This document shows, one piece after another, positions 1-10,766 of a stretch of DNA of 64,000 nucleotides. The stretch is from Leishmania mexicana MHOM/GT/2001/U1103. Taxonomy: Eukaryota > Euglenozoa > Kinetoplastea > Trypanosomatida > Trypanosomatidae. The position numbers were made by a program, and so were the translations under genes. Under the pieces are notes generated by a model. It ran no database searches. It was not told the DNA's origin and worked only from the letters and a program-made list of their open reading frames with translations. The stretch spans positions 739,501-803,500 of the forward strand of contig NC_018324.1 of assembly GCF_000234665.1 (NCBI RefSeq), given 5' to 3'. Every line of letters begins with the position of its first letter. Position 1 is the stretch's first letter.

Positions 1-3000
1 AGAAGCAGCGTCGCAGGCACCCTCATCGTTCCCGTAAGCGCCGTCGTCCTCTTGGTCGACATCATCGGCGTAGTCGTCAAACACACTGTTGTCAGCGGCA
101 TTCTGCAGCTCCTGCATGGCACAAACTGCGTCTGTGATGGAATCCTGCCGCACATGCCCGCCAGCCGAACTGTCGTCAACGGCGTCATCGTGGTCGTCGT
201 ACTCCTCCGCGGCTTCGTCGCCAACAACAATCTCACCTGAGGCGGTGGCCACAGTCCGGCGCACGCGACGCTGCAAACGGCGCAGCAGGTGGAAGAATTC
301 TACGTTCTCGCGCCGCGCCGTCGGGGCCAGTCTATCAAGGCGCGCCTGCTGACTCTTCAGTACCCGTGCCGCCTTCTTCACGGCGTCGTCAAACTGCTGC
401 CGATCCTGCGGCGTCTCCGCCTCCACCTCTGCCGCAGCCGGGCCCTCTGCACGGTCGACCACGACTGTGATGAGCTGCACGCACACGTACACGAGGCACG
501 CGAGCTTGCCGGGCGGGTGGCCTGCCTGCTTCATCCAGTGCGACACCATGTAGAGCAGCACGCGCGCCAGTGGTGGGTTGCGCTTCATCGCCTCGTAGAC
601 CATGATGACGAACAAGTGCCCTGTCGGCTCCACCCCGTACGGGGCGAGCGCGTCCATTGGCGATGCAATGCGGAAGCGCCGCGATAGACTTTTGGCCAGT
701 GTCGCCATGAACGCCGTCCGCGCCGGCGCAGAGCTGCGCATCTGCTGCAAAAAGAAGCTCCAGAAGGTGCTGCCGGCGCCTGCCGGAAGGGCGAAGGCGT
801 TCAGTGACTCGAGTCCGACTGGGAAGAAGCCGAAAGGCGACAGCAAGGTGCTGCAAATGTTTGGAGCCTGCATGTTGAAGTCCTGGATGAGCTTGCACAC
901 GCAACAGCCAACCAATTTGTGCATCTCAGGGCTGAAGCTGTGCGCGCGGTGCAGCAGCTTCAGCACGAGCTGCGCGTTGTCGGCGGTCGTCGCGCTTGCC
1001 GGCGCGCAGCCAGGGAAGGCAACGCAGTAGTTGTTCTCCTGGGGGTCGGTGGGTAGCAGCTCTAAGTTGCCGCGGCAGCTGCGCAGCAGAACATTGCCCA
1101 TGTACCACAGCGCGAGCGCGTCGTGGTTGTTGCGCAGCCTCAGCTCCGAGAAGACTTTCAAGATGCTCTCCAGGTACGACGGGTCGATGGAGGAGGCGAG
1201 GAGGGTGACAAGCTTCACGTGCAGCATGAGCACGTTTGCCTTCAGCGTGCTGTCCACGAGCCCGCGAACCCCGCTGCGGTCTGCGCTCACCAAAGCCAGT
1301 AATGTGCTCCGCACGTACGGCTCCACAGCCACAAAGAGCGTATTACGGTGCTGCCCGCCATTCGCGACGATGTGGTAGATGAGGTAGTGCACGGCGCTTT
1401 CCATCTGCAAGGCGGGATCGCGCAGATAGCTGATCAGCTTCTCCTCCACCGCCTTCGCGCCAGCGCACTCCGATAGCGTCGACAGCACGCGGCTCACCGA
1501 CGACTGGCCGGCGACGTGCACCGTGCCGTTGACGGGGCACAGCAGCGAAGAGCTGCGCGCCGCCGCGCAGTACGGGCACTTCGACCTGACGTCGCGAAAG
1601 TACTCTACTGCCGAGTCCATGGCCTCTGCGATATGGTCCTGATGCAGCACCATCGCCAGCTCTGCGCACAGCAGCTGCGGATCGAGTGTGATGTCGCTGA
1701 CGGCCTCGAAGGCCTCGCTGGACAGCTTTCCGAGCGCCTCAATCGTCTTTGGAGCCACAGCGACCCGCAGCGCCTTAAGCATATCGGTGGCGCGGCGAGA
1801 GGCGGTGGTGGAGCAGCTGCGAACTACCTCGCGGAGCAGGAAGAGCACATTATACACGCTCGTGCGGTTCTCGTTGATCGAGGCGGCCACCTCGTCAGGC
1901 GTGTCGCGACCCGTCATAGCCATCCCGGCGCCGCGAGCGAGCGATATCATCACTTTGGCAAACATCGGCACAGACATGTGCGAGTCAACAGCCAGGGTAG
2001 ACATGAAATAAGCGGCGTGTGGCATATGGCAGTTGATGAGGGCCACCGTCTCGAGCGCGCCGTCCGTCTCGTTGTCGAAGCAACTTTGCAGGACGGCGCA
2101 GAGGCACATGTAGAACGGATTCATGGTTCCCATGCCCGGCGTGCACTGCGACAGCAGCTCGCGCAACAGGTGCTTGCGAGTTGCAGGTATCTCCAGGAAG
2201 CTGGCCATGTCGCTGTGGCACAGACTCGGGTATAGGAAACGTTCCACGTAGTCGCGCCGCACCGGGGACCGGAAGCGCAGGAAGAGTTCACTACAGTGGA
2301 TGGAGAGGGCGCGGCCGAACGACGGTCCGTGCGCCGGATCCATCACTGCGCGTTTCAGACGCTCGTAGCAAGCGAGGAGGAAGTCCACATTCATCTTCAC
2401 CGGCTTCGTCTTCAGGACGTACTGAAGTGCAGTGACCTGCTCATCCATGCGCACCTCGCCCACTGTCTGCACGAGCAGCGCCAAGGCGCGGTTGGCTACA
2501 AGCGGTGAGGCGCACTCGCAGTATGTCTCAAGCCGGTCGTGGAACTGGTACACAATGCTGAGCGGCACCACGGCGAGGGAAATGAGCGCAGTGGTCATCG
2601 TCGCAAAGGCACGGTACTGCTGCGGTGACAAGAGCACCACGCTGTGGGCCGCGCCGCGGCAGGTCGGCGACGGCAGACCGAACACATGATCGCGAAGCAC
2701 CTGCTGTACAAACGGGTGGTGGAGCTGATCATCCTCGGTGATCTGCGACAAGATGCTGGTGAGAAGCTGCACGTACAGCTCCACATCCGTGACGCTGATG
2801 CGGGCCATTTGCATGTGAAACAGAAAGGTGGCGTAGCTCAGGGTCACGCAAAAGGGGCGGCCCTCGATGAACGGCTCTGTTTTGGTGTAGTAAGAGGCGA
2901 GCGTGTGGAGCGTGCTGGGTGAATCCGCGTGCGTCTTGAGGTGGCGCTGCACCTGCGCCACGCAGTTGTTGAAGAGCACGCGATCCTCGGCAGCTTCAGC

Positions 3001-3198
3001 ACGGAGCCCAGATCCGGACTGCTCGGCACCATCCGTCTGCATGGATGCACCGTATGTCGTGCTGCGACTTGCCTGACGACGCTGCTGCTGAGGCCGGCGC
3101 CCCGTGTCCGTGCTGTTGAGCGAGGAAGACGCTCGCCCGCGACGGTGCGTGCTGCCGTGCCCGTTGAGCGCCGCACCGGAGAACAAATTGAGAACCAT
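1..3198 (-). CDS. Large conserved hypothetical protein, C-terminus beyond window
   Basis: An open frame runs without a stop from an ATG at 3198 to the left edge, 1,066 codons, so the C-terminus is missing. The start is the first ATG downstream of a T-rich tract and several AG dinucleotides seen on the minus strand at about 3,230-3,360. The first 60 residues are Ser/Arg/Gln-rich and probably disordered. The body is rich in Leu, Ala and Val with regularly spaced hydrophobics, like an alpha-helical repeat scaffold. A lone Cys-Pro-Tyr-Cys occurs near residue 540. From about residue 1,000 the chain becomes very acidic (runs of Asp and Glu). I do not recognise a family. A HEAT/ARM-like fold is only a guess from composition. 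Confidence 0.8.
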   Translation of the reverse strand, partial: MVLNLFSGAALNGHGSTHRRGRASSSLNSTDTGRRPQQQRRQASRSTTYGASMQTDGAEQSGSGLRAEAAEDRVLFNNCVAQVQRHLKTHADSPSTLHTLASYYTKTEPFIEGRPFCVTLSYATFLFHMQMARISVTDVELYVQLLTSILSQITEDDQLHHPFVQQVLRDHVFGLPSPTCRGAAHSVVLLSPQQYRAFATMTTALISLAVVPLSIVYQFHDRLETYCECASPLVANRALALLVQTVGEVRMDEQVTALQYVLKTKPVKMNVDFLLACYERLKRAVMDPAHGPSFGRALSIHCSELFLRFRSPVRRDYVERFLYPSLCHSDMASFLEIPATRKHLLRELLSQCTPGMGTMNPFYMCLCAVLQSCFDNETDGALETVALINCHMPHAAYFMSTLAVDSHMSVPMFAKVMISLARGAGMAMTGRDTPDEVAASINENRTSVYNVLFLLREVVRSCSTTASRRATDMLKALRVAVAPKTIEALGKLSSEAFEAVSDITLDPQLLCAELAMVLHQDHIAEAMDSAVEYFRDVRSKCPYCAAARSSSLLCPVNGTVHVAGQSSVSRVLSTLSECAGAKAVEEKLISYLRDPALQMESAVHYLIYHIVANGGQHRNTLFVAVEPYVRSTLLALVSADRSGVRGLVDSTLKANVLMLHVKLVTLLASSIDPSYLESILKVFSELRLRNNHDALALWYMGNVLLRSCRGNLELLPTDPQENNYCVAFPGCAPASATTADNAQLVLKLLHRAHSFSPEMHKLVGCCVCKLIQDFNMQAPNICSTLLSPFGFFPVGLESLNAFALPAGAGSTFWSFFLQQMRSSAPARTAFMATLAKSLSRRFRIASPMDALAPYGVEPTGHLFVIMVYEAMKRNPPLARVLLYMVSHWMKQAGHPPGKLACLVYVCVQLITVVVDRAEGPAAAEVEAETPQDRQQFDDAVKKAARVLKSQQARLDRLAPTARRENVEFFHLLRRLQRRVRRTVATASGEIVVGDEAAEEYDDHDDAVDDSSAGGHVRQDSITDAVCAMQELQNAADNSVFDDYADDVDQEDDGAYGNDEGACDAAS

Positions 3199-4566
3199 AG
3201 TCACGATACACTGCGTGTTGGCGCTGTCCGTTATGTGTACGTATGTGGGGAGGGTGAGGGTCCGTCTCTGGTGCACAGTTCGCGTAGAGGGTAATGCAGC
3301 GAAGCAACAATAAGCGGAGGGCTCACGAATAAACGAGGGAACCGAACAAAAAAAATGTGGGGTGCCCGGCGCCTACACCAGTACGCAAGCGGCAAGGTAG
3401 ACGGAGGGGGCGGGGGCTTAGCTTCAGACCCGAAGCCCCGTTCCCTCTTGCTTTTGGTCTATCTATTTCTTGTTGAGTATGTACGATGCTGCGTCGCTCT
3501 CTCGACTCTCCCTCTCGAGAACCGCTGCCAGCAGGGCTACTGAGGATGTCCTCCGCTCCTCTCTTGTTGCTGTTGTGGGTGGGAGGCAAGGGGTACACGT
3601 GAAAGGAGCTTCCAGAAGACACTTTGTTTTTGGGGAATGGGGTGCCTGCCTGCCAGCGTGCCAGCAAACGATGGTGCCGTCCGAAGCCGTGCAACCTCAG
3701 ATGACAAGAGAAAGGGTGAGAAGACGACAGGCACCCACCACCTCAGCCTACTGGGGCACGCGCCTATTCACTTTTTTTTCTTTGCTTCAATGGTTGGGCA
3801 GTGGTGAGATCGCGAGAGTCGTCTCCTTCGCTTCTCACGTGTGTGCTGCATGCATATCGATGATGCGGAGAGGGAGGAGGGGAGAAGCGGAAGTAAAGAC
3901 CAGCAGGCGACGCGGTGAAAAAGCTTACGGTCGGTAGTCATGGCAAGAGAGATGTGGTGAGGCATGGTGGCAGAAAGGCGGCACGAGAAAGACGAGCGTC
4001 GCCGGCAGCAAAAGGCGGCCTCTGGTCACCGCATCTCCTCCGTCGCTTTGCGTAGGCGGCAACGCGAGTCGCAGAGCACCCGTGTGTGCGCCCTCCTTGA
4101 TGACTGCCCGGCAGCCACAACACGCAGCTGTCGTCGACGCCAGTTATGCATGAGCACTGTCGCTGATTATGTTTTTTTTTCTGTCTCTGTCCTCAGACAA
4201 CGGCACGCCAGGCCACTTGATAGCGTTATACACGTCTGTGCAATGAAGCAGAGAGAGCCATGAGTAAGCCTTATTATTTTGGCTACCCGTTGACCGGGTG
4301 AGCATCGTTCCACCACATGCGGCGCACCCGTCCGGGGCCACGGCCGTGATGCAGCTCCCCCCCCCGCCCCAAAAAACAGAGCGAGACAGCGCCACTGCTG
4401 TTGTTGATGAGACGCAAAGACACCAAAAAAAGAAGAGAAGCACGACAGTGGGCAGAGTGGCGGTTCCAACGGAAGAAAAGTAGTGTGCAACGCACGCAAA
4501 AGGCTTGTGCGTCTGTCGGCTGTGTACCAGCAAGTACACTAGTATACATGCGCACGTGAGGCGTCG
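3199..4566. other. Intergenic UTR region
   Basis: No credible gene is seen. The stretch should hold the 5' UTR of the large unknown gene to the left and the 3' UTR of the Pro/Ser-rich gene to the right, both on the minus strand. It contains short homopolymers (T run near 3,773, C run near 4,361). The small open frames here lack codon bias and overlap each other on both strands. Confidence 0.6.
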
Positions 4567-5811
4567 TCACCTGCGCTTTGGTCTGCGCGTCGTCGGCGCC
4601 TCCTCGGCGAACTGCAGCTGCCGGCGAAAAGCTGGCGGTACAGTGCGAGGCGGTGACTGAACTGCCTTTCGAAGCAGAACTGTGCTGCGGTGGGCAGCGA
4701 CGTGCGGCCTGTCGTATGCAAGGCCCTGCGGTGGCGCTACGACACCTTTCACGGTGTGTTGAAATCTCTGCGGGGAGGTGTCCACCCTACTGAAGGTTGA
4801 CGCGGCAAGTGCCGGACACTGCCTCCACAACTGGGCCACCGTCGGCCGTGTGGCGGCAGCGCCTCCCTTCCTCCTGTGTCCAGAGGCACCACTGAAAGGG
4901 AGCGGCGAAGCAGCCGACGGCCCCGCCGCACTGGCTCGCATCGCCGCTTGACGAAAAGCTACCGGCCACACGGCCACACCTCCAGGGTAGGAACTTGTGG
5001 GCATTTCAGTCACTGCCCTCGTGTGGGCCGCTGCAAGCCCACTGGCACAGCTGTTCAGCTGCCCCAAAATGCTCTTCATCGTCCGTTGTGCAGCCGGCGA
5101 GAAGTCCATGGACACCGCAGCACCGGCAGAGTTCGAGCCCTCCTCATCCAGGTAGTTCTCCATCACGTCCCGCAGCGGCGTCGGTGGGGACATGTCCTTC
5201 TCAGATAACGACGAGAGTGGAGTCGCTGCGCCGACTTTGAAGGCCTGCACGCCATCGTCGGCGTACGCTGACGTACCCGACGTGAACGAGCTGTCGATAG
5301 GCGGTGGGCTCGTGCTCGCCACCGAGGGCCGCCGTGTCTGAGGTTCCCGTGTCAGCGGGCTGCTCTTACGACCAATCACTTGATCAAAGCCAGACACGAC
5401 GGTTTTTTGCACGGCCGGCTGGCCTAGAATGGAGTGCAGAATCGTGGCGTCAGTCGGCGAAAGCGGAGGGGGTCTGCTGTTGACGGCGAAACCGCCCCAC
5501 GGCGGGTATGACGGTGCCCAGAAGGTCGATGCCTTGTGACATGGCGGCGGGGTCGCCTGCGGTTGCCGGGGTGGCTGCGAGGGTGCTGCGGACGGAGAAA
5601 CAGCGATGTATTGCTGTCGACCAGAGACGGCAGCCTGCGCGCCGGATGGTGCATCTTTCGAGGCAGCAGCAGTGTGGCGTAGCAGCTCACGCACATCTAC
5701 GCACACGGTGCTGATGGCCGGTGGTGAAGCAGATGACATCGTGGTGGGGCTCGCACCAGTCGAAGCAGTATACGACCGATGAGGCGGCACGGACACGTCA
5801 CGCCGTTTCAT
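4567..5811 (-). CDS. Hypothetical Pro/Ser/Ala-rich protein, 414 aa
   Basis: An intact frame opens at an ATG at 5811. On the minus strand a pyrimidine tract ending in CAG lies at 5844-5845, about 32 nt upstream, and no ATG lies between, which supports this start. The protein is rich in Pro, Ser, Ala, Thr and Arg, with many SP and TP dipeptides, and is probably largely disordered. Short hydrophobic stretches resembling 'ILGQ' recur near residues 130 and 245 (Ile-Leu-Gly-Gln followed by small or polar residues), which hints at a weak internal repeat. The C-terminus is basic (KRR-type). No catalytic domain is visible and no function is assigned. Confidence 0.75.
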   Translation of the reverse strand: MKRRDVSVPPHRSYTASTGASPTTMSSASPPAISTVCVDVRELLRHTAAASKDAPSGAQAAVSGRQQYIAVSPSAAPSQPPRQPQATPPPCHKASTFWAPSYPPWGGFAVNSRPPPLSPTDATILHSILGQPAVQKTVVSGFDQVIGRKSSPLTREPQTRRPSVASTSPPPIDSSFTSGTSAYADDGVQAFKVGAATPLSSLSEKDMSPPTPLRDVMENYLDEEGSNSAGAAVSMDFSPAAQRTMKSILGQLNSCASGLAAAHTRAVTEMPTSSYPGGVAVWPVAFRQAAMRASAAGPSAASPLPFSGASGHRRKGGAAATRPTVAQLWRQCPALAASTFSRVDTSPQRFQHTVKGVVAPPQGLAYDRPHVAAHRSTVLLRKAVQSPPRTVPPAFRRQLQFAEEAPTTRRPKRR

Positions 5812-6817
5812 GGATCAGTCGATTAGGCACTAGAGCAAGGGAACTGAAAGGAGGAGGGGGTGCAGCCCCATGCTTACCGGAACTAGGCGCAAAACAGGAG
5901 CAGCTGTCCACTTTGCTGTGCGTGCTCGAGAGTGTTCGTGGGTCAGAGGGATTCAGCATGCGGCTCCCCCCCCCTCGTTAAATGGTTGCCCTGATCGCAG
6001 TGAGGCGAATCTACAGAATCGACCGGGGAAAAAGGGAGGCGAATAAAGGGGAGGGAGGGGTGCGTCATGTCCTCCTGCCGCGTGGGCCCGAAAGATACGG
6101 CATACACGCACACAAACCTATGCGCATAGAGCGGGAGAAGAAGTGCGTGTGATGCAGACACATGAGTCAACGTCTGCCATGCAACACGCAGGCGGCAAGT
6201 GGCGCAGGTCTTTTGTTTTTCTCCTCTTTTGGCGTTTCCCCAAAGACGCGAACCAAGCAGAACTGCTGCGCGCCACTTAGCAACAGGTGGGCTCCCTCCT
6301 GTGGACATCCTCTGCGGGGGAAATCGAGAAAGGAACCGCAACTCCCCCCTCCTCCTCCTCAGAAGACCAATGAAAACAAAGCGACACAGCGACTAGCGCT
6401 TCTGTACATCAGCCACAGACCATCAGACGACCCTCATGGCAGACCCCACACACACGCGCCAGAGTTGTCAGTCCCACGCAGCAACAAAGCGGGAAAAAGA
6501 AAGAAACGGTGGAGAGAGAACGGGGGGAGGGAGACGCCTACTGTGCACCGAACTGGCAAAGAAGACAAGAAGATGAAGCTGCGAGCCCGTGCTGTCGGGA
6601 TCGCTGAAGCACCAACAGACATGAAGAGAGCAGGTGGGAGTGGGGCGGCAGCCTCACACGGCCTGCCTATACGCATACAGCCCTCGGAGAACACCGTTGC
6701 CGACAGACGAGGGCATGGAGAAAGCAAAGGACGAGTACAAGGTGGTCGCCTAGCGAAGGCGCGATTCTCCACCAGTTCACCTTTCTTATTTTTCTATTCA
6801 CCCCCCCCTTCTCGCCT
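5812..6817. other. Intergenic UTR region
   Basis: No gene is supported. It should hold the 5' leader of the Pro/Ser-rich gene and the 3' UTR of the trypanin gene. Open frames present on both strands are low-complexity and overlap one another. Confidence 0.6.
5844..5845 (-). promoter_or_regulatory. Predicted spliced-leader acceptor AG
   Basis: On the minus strand a C/T-rich tract (CCCCCTCCTCCTTTCAG) ends in this AG, 32 nt before the ATG at 5811. This is the usual arrangement of a trypanosomatid trans-splice site. Confidence 0.5.
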
Positions 6818-8197
6818 TTAGACCTGCATGACACTTGCACGGTCTAGCGGGGGTACGCCAACGGCACGGCAGCGGCGCTCGTACTCCTCGACCATGGCGT
6901 TCACCTTCTTCTCCAGTCGGCGCATCTCGAAGTGCAGGTCCTTGATGACTTGATTCTTCTTCTGCACCTCGGCGTCAATTTCGTTCGAGATGAGCTCCAT
7001 CGCGGCCGGCTCCAGGCCCATGGCGCGCAGTACACCCTCCAGCTGTGCGTCGCGCTGCTCCAGCCGCGCGTGCGCCTCAATCAGGTTCTGCTGCAGCGAG
7101 TTGTTGCGATCAGCAACGACATCCATTGCCTCACGCAAGGCGAACTCGAACTTCGCGCGCAGGTCCTCGCGCTCGTCGTAGACGTTCTTGTACTGACCCT
7201 CCAGCATCTCCTTCTCCTGCCGCAGCGCGCACAGCTGTTGCTGAAGCAACTTGTATCGGGTGCGGAAGCTACGCAAGCTTTGCTTGTCCAGAATGTGCTG
7301 CTGCTTCTTGACTTGAAGCTCCGCCACCTCCTTCTCTAACTGCTCCAACGGTGCTACGAGGTTCTCGTTTTCCTTCTCGATCTCGAACATCAGGCCCTCG
7401 TTGTGCTCGTCGTTTTTCTTCATGGTGGCGATCTCGTCCTTAAGGGAGTGGATTATTTCAAGGTTATTGTGCGTGATGTGGTTGTAGTAGGTCTTCATCT
7501 CATTGAACTTATCCTCGTGCTGCTGGATAAGGTGGTTGATGTGGAGGTGGTATCGCTCTTCCGCATCCTGGACCTCGGCCCGGCGTCGCAGTTCCAGGTC
7601 CTCGCGCAGCGTGCTCAGCTTCGCCTCGTACGAGGCCTGCAGCCGCGCCAGCTCCTTCTCGTGGTTGCGACGCTTCGTGACCGTGAGCATGTACTGATGA
7701 CCATCGCGCTGATCCACAATTCGACTTTCCTGGGCCTCGCGAGCGGACTGCATACCAGTCATGCGCTGTTGCCGTTCCACCTCTAGCTGATGCATCCGCT
7801 GGGTGTGCGCCGCCTCAGCCTGCCGCAGTGCCGCGTCGCTCTCCTCGCGAAGTTGCTTCACGGCAATCTTCTGGTCATACAGGAGATGACGCACCTTCTG
7901 CTGGTAGACCTTCATCTCCACTTGATGCTCGCGCTCCAGCTCCTCTAGCTCGCTTTCGGCGTTCTGCAAGCCGAACTGCTCATTCTCTAGGTCCTTTTTG
8001 GTGATGTCCCACATACCGTTCACCTTATCGCGCTCTGCCTGAAAGTAGTTGCGCAGCTGCTGCGCCTTGGCTAGAACCTCGTGGATGTCCTCCATGTTGC
8101 GCAGCTCCTTGATCGGGTCCACGGGTGCAGCGCCACCCTTCTTGCCCTTCTCCCTCTGCCTGCTGCCTGCCGCGGCTGCCGCCGCCTTCGGTGGCAT
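6818..8197 (-). CDS. Trypanin (GAS8/DRC4 family, nexin-dynein regulatory complex)
   Basis: The 459-residue product starts with a Lys/Ala-rich basic tail (residues 1-25) and then forms almost continuous coiled coil rich in Glu, Gln, Leu, Arg and Lys. The segment after the tail (MEDIHEVLAKAQQLRNYFQA, near residues 36-55) and the overall length fit trypanin/GAS8, known as DRC4 in Chlamydomonas; T. brucei trypanin is about 450 aa. The family belongs to the axonemal nexin-dynein regulatory complex, which controls dynein activity and flagellar beating. The ATG at 8197 is the first in the frame. The protein ends near 'LDRASVMQV'. Family assignment rests on pattern recall, not a search. Confidence 0.88.
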   Translation of the reverse strand: MPPKAAAAAAGSRQREKGKKGGAAPVDPIKELRNMEDIHEVLAKAQQLRNYFQAERDKVNGMWDITKKDLENEQFGLQNAESELEELEREHQVEMKVYQQKVRHLLYDQKIAVKQLREESDAALRQAEAAHTQRMHQLEVERQQRMTGMQSAREAQESRIVDQRDGHQYMLTVTKRRNHEKELARLQASYEAKLSTLREDLELRRRAEVQDAEERYHLHINHLIQQHEDKFNEMKTYYNHITHNNLEIIHSLKDEIATMKKNDEHNEGLMFEIEKENENLVAPLEQLEKEVAELQVKKQQHILDKQSLRSFRTRYKLLQQQLCALRQEKEMLEGQYKNVYDEREDLRAKFEFALREAMDVVADRNNSLQQNLIEAHARLEQRDAQLEGVLRAMGLEPAAMELISNEIDAEVQKKNQVIKDLHFEMRRLEKKVNAMVEEYERRCRAVGVPPLDRASVMQV

Positions 8198-9275
8198 TTT
8201 TTTTCCCGACGCTTGAAGCGAAGCTTTACACCCGGTTCCGGGTAGAGGTGTGGCGTTGGTAGCGTTGGCGGTGGATCAGGCAGTGCCCGCCGCACTTTTT
8301 TTTCGCCACTGCTGCCTCGGTGTGCGGCGGCTCCGGGATGACGCCGTTTTCTGTTGTGTGTTGGGAACCACGCAGGTGTCAACTGGGGAGGAAAGGCGCA
8401 AACGAGTGAGTGAAAGCCCGTCGGGAGATGCAGGACACGGGTATCCCAAGAGAGGGGAGGAGAGGTGTGAAGCTCAAGTGAGGAGGGGTGGGGAGGTCAA
8501 TGAAAAGGTGAAAGGAAGTCGATAGAGCATTGAAGTGGAGCCTATTCTGTTCGCTGTTGTCGCTCTCGTGGAATGGTGGGCGCCATCAACGCAGCAGCGA
8601 GTACCGCCTTCGCTGTGTCATCTGAGTCCATGCGTGGGCAACACAAAGACAGCGAACAGAAAAACCTTCAGTGGTTTTCCGCCAGCAGAGCACCAAAAGT
8701 GCTGCACTCCGTTGGCCCGGTCCGTCCTGCAGACGCTTCGACCCATGGGGGCATGAAGAGAAAAGGATGAGGGCCCGCGCGGCGCCAAAAACCCCTCCCA
8801 CCGCCACGCGCCTCTGGGCCCACTTCATTCGGTAACTCGATAAGCCGAAACGAGAGAGAGATCAACAACACAGAAGCAGCAGCTCGACCCAACCATGACC
8901 GGCGCGCCCGTGCGTCTTTGGGGAGTTGAAAAGGTAACGGAGGAGATAGCACGCCGCGAAAGAGCACAATAGAAAAATGGCACCAGACGATAGGGATGGA
9001 AGTCAGCGGCATACGCCTTGCGCCGCATGCCTACACAGACAAACAACGCCAGTTGCACGAGCGAGAGAGGAAGCCCAGAGAACAACAAGAAAGGAGCAAA
9101 GAAAGCGCGCACGGCAAGTTACGTGCAACCCCGCACGCACTAGCCTCAGCGGTAGCAACATTGACCCCCCCCTTCGCGGTGCCCCTTGCTACTCCTCCCA
9201 AAGTGCCCACAGACAGGCATGATCACGCATGTATGCCTCTCGGTGCCGTCTGCCGCTCGGCTCCTGGTACTCGCA
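8198..9275. other. Intergenic UTR region
   Basis: No gene is supported. The left part is the presumed 5' leader of trypanin and the rest is the 3' UTR of the coiled-coil gene at 9276-10766. Open frames on either strand show no recognisable protein. Confidence 0.6.
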
Positions 9276-10766
9276 CTAGCGGCTTTGGCCCGACACCATC
9301 GCGCGCTCCCTCTTCCCCTCCAGTGAAGCCTGTTCGCTCTTGATCATTTGCTTGATCTCTACAATCTTGCTATAGATGTCCCGCCATGACTCACCATGAG
9401 AGGCCTCAGTCGCCCACGACTTGAGCTCGCGCACGCAGTCCTCAAACTCTTCCTGGCGCCGCTTCGACTCTACCACGGTGCTCGCAGCCGGGCTAACGTA
9501 GGTCAGACGCTGCAGTAATGCTTCGCGAAAGCACTGATAGCCCAGTCGAAGCGACTTGGCCCGCTGCGCAAAGGCGTGCACCTCGCTGGGCAACTCGGCA
9601 AACTCACCTGAGAGCGTGTGAAGCACCGCCTGGCATTCTTTATGAGCCGAGTCGAGCTCGACGACCTCGTCCTGCTGGCTGCGCTGCGCCGCTAGGTAGC
9701 GCTCGAGGTCCTGCAGGAACTTCGCGGCATGTTCCGGGTAGCTCGAGTACTTCTCCACCTCCACATCGAGAGGTGACTTGGGGTGGATCTCGAATAGCGT
9801 CTTCGACAGCCGCTCCAGGGTCGACACCTGCAGGTAGAGCCACACCTCCTCCGCCTCTAACAGTGCCTTCTGCACGGGAATCAAGTTTGCCTGCACGTAC
9901 TCTTGCACGCTATTGAACAACACGGCAAAGTTGTTCGACATGGTGGGGTAGTTGTCGGCCAGTGTGGCGCAGTACTCTTGTACGTGGTCGGGCGCCTGCA
10001 TCGCCTCCAGGTTCGTCAGCTGCTGTCGGCACCACACCGTTAGCTTGGCGCACTCGGCGTAGAACACCTTCAGCTTTTCGTCCCGCGCCTCGCGCATGGC
10101 ATCGCCGCGGCGAATGTGATCGCCGGCCTCGGTCGCCAGATTCATGACCTCCAGAAACAGCGCCTCGTCCTCATCCAGGTACGTCTTCGCCGAGAGCTGC
10201 AACTGAGTCGTCTTGGTGCGAAGTGACTGCAGCATGCGCTCCAGCACGCCCTTCTTCACATCCCATGACTTGGGATCGGTGAACCGCTTGTCCTGCCGAC
10301 TTAGCCGATCGTCGCGGATGTCCTCGAGTTTCTTCGTCAGCACCGCCTTGAATACGGTGCGCGCGAGAGAGAGGTGGTCGTGCAGCTCTGACAGCTCCTT
10401 GGCGTAGGCAACAAATGCTTCAACCTCAGCATCACTGCTGGTAGCGCTGAGTTTGCTGCGGTGGCCGTCCTCTGTCGACTGCAGACGCGCCTTCTCTGCC
10501 CGCAAAGCGGCCACCTCTCTCTCCGCATCTTCTGCGCGGGCGATAGCGCTTTTCACTTCGACTATGCTGCCTTCAGGCGAGAACAGCTTCTCCATGCCGA
10601 GCGCAAACAAGTCACTCGTCTCTTTGAGAGCGTTGGCGGTTTCGCTCTTGGTGAGGGTGGTGTCCCTCTCCTCTATTTCCTTTGCTGCATCGTAGGACTT
10701 GCGCAAGTCATCACGCAGCTGGGCAAGGGAGTCGAAGGCGCCGTAGCCGACACTTGTGGGCTGCAT
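9276..10766 (-). CDS. Coiled-coil hypothetical protein, 496 aa
   Basis: An intact frame starts at an ATG at 10766. The product is acidic and highly helical, with heptad-like spacing over residues 15-130 (Ala/Glu/Lys/Arg-rich) and several later helices. A central segment with Trp and Cys (around 'LTVWCRQQLTNLEA', near residue 240) and another around 'EEVWLYLQVSTLERLSKTLF' (residues 307-326) look like folded helical bundles. The latter has a faint look of dynein heavy-chain tail or spectrin-like helices, but that is not enough to name it. No signal peptide, membrane segment or catalytic motif is seen. It lies next to trypanin, so a cytoskeletal role is possible but unproven. Confidence 0.82.
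   Translation of the reverse strand: MQPTSVGYGAFDSLAQLRDDLRKSYDAAKEIEERDTTLTKSETANALKETSDLFALGMEKLFSPEGSIVEVKSAIARAEDAEREVAALRAEKARLQSTEDGHRSKLSATSSDAEVEAFVAYAKELSELHDHLSLARTVFKAVLTKKLEDIRDDRLSRQDKRFTDPKSWDVKKGVLERMLQSLRTKTTQLQLSAKTYLDEDEALFLEVMNLATEAGDHIRRGDAMREARDEKLKVFYAECAKLTVWCRQQLTNLEAMQAPDHVQEYCATLADNYPTMSNNFAVLFNSVQEYVQANLIPVQKALLEAEEVWLYLQVSTLERLSKTLFEIHPKSPLDVEVEKYSSYPEHAAKFLQDLERYLAAQRSQQDEVVELDSAHKECQAVLHTLSGEFAELPSEVHAFAQRAKSLRLGYQCFREALLQRLTYVSPAASTVVESKRRQEEFEDCVRELKSWATEASHGESWRDIYSKIVEIKQMIKSEQASLEGKRERAMVSGQSR

Noticed and set aside
1516..2235. 239-codon plus-strand frame
   Set aside because: It is a shadow of the 1,066-codon open frame on the minus strand.
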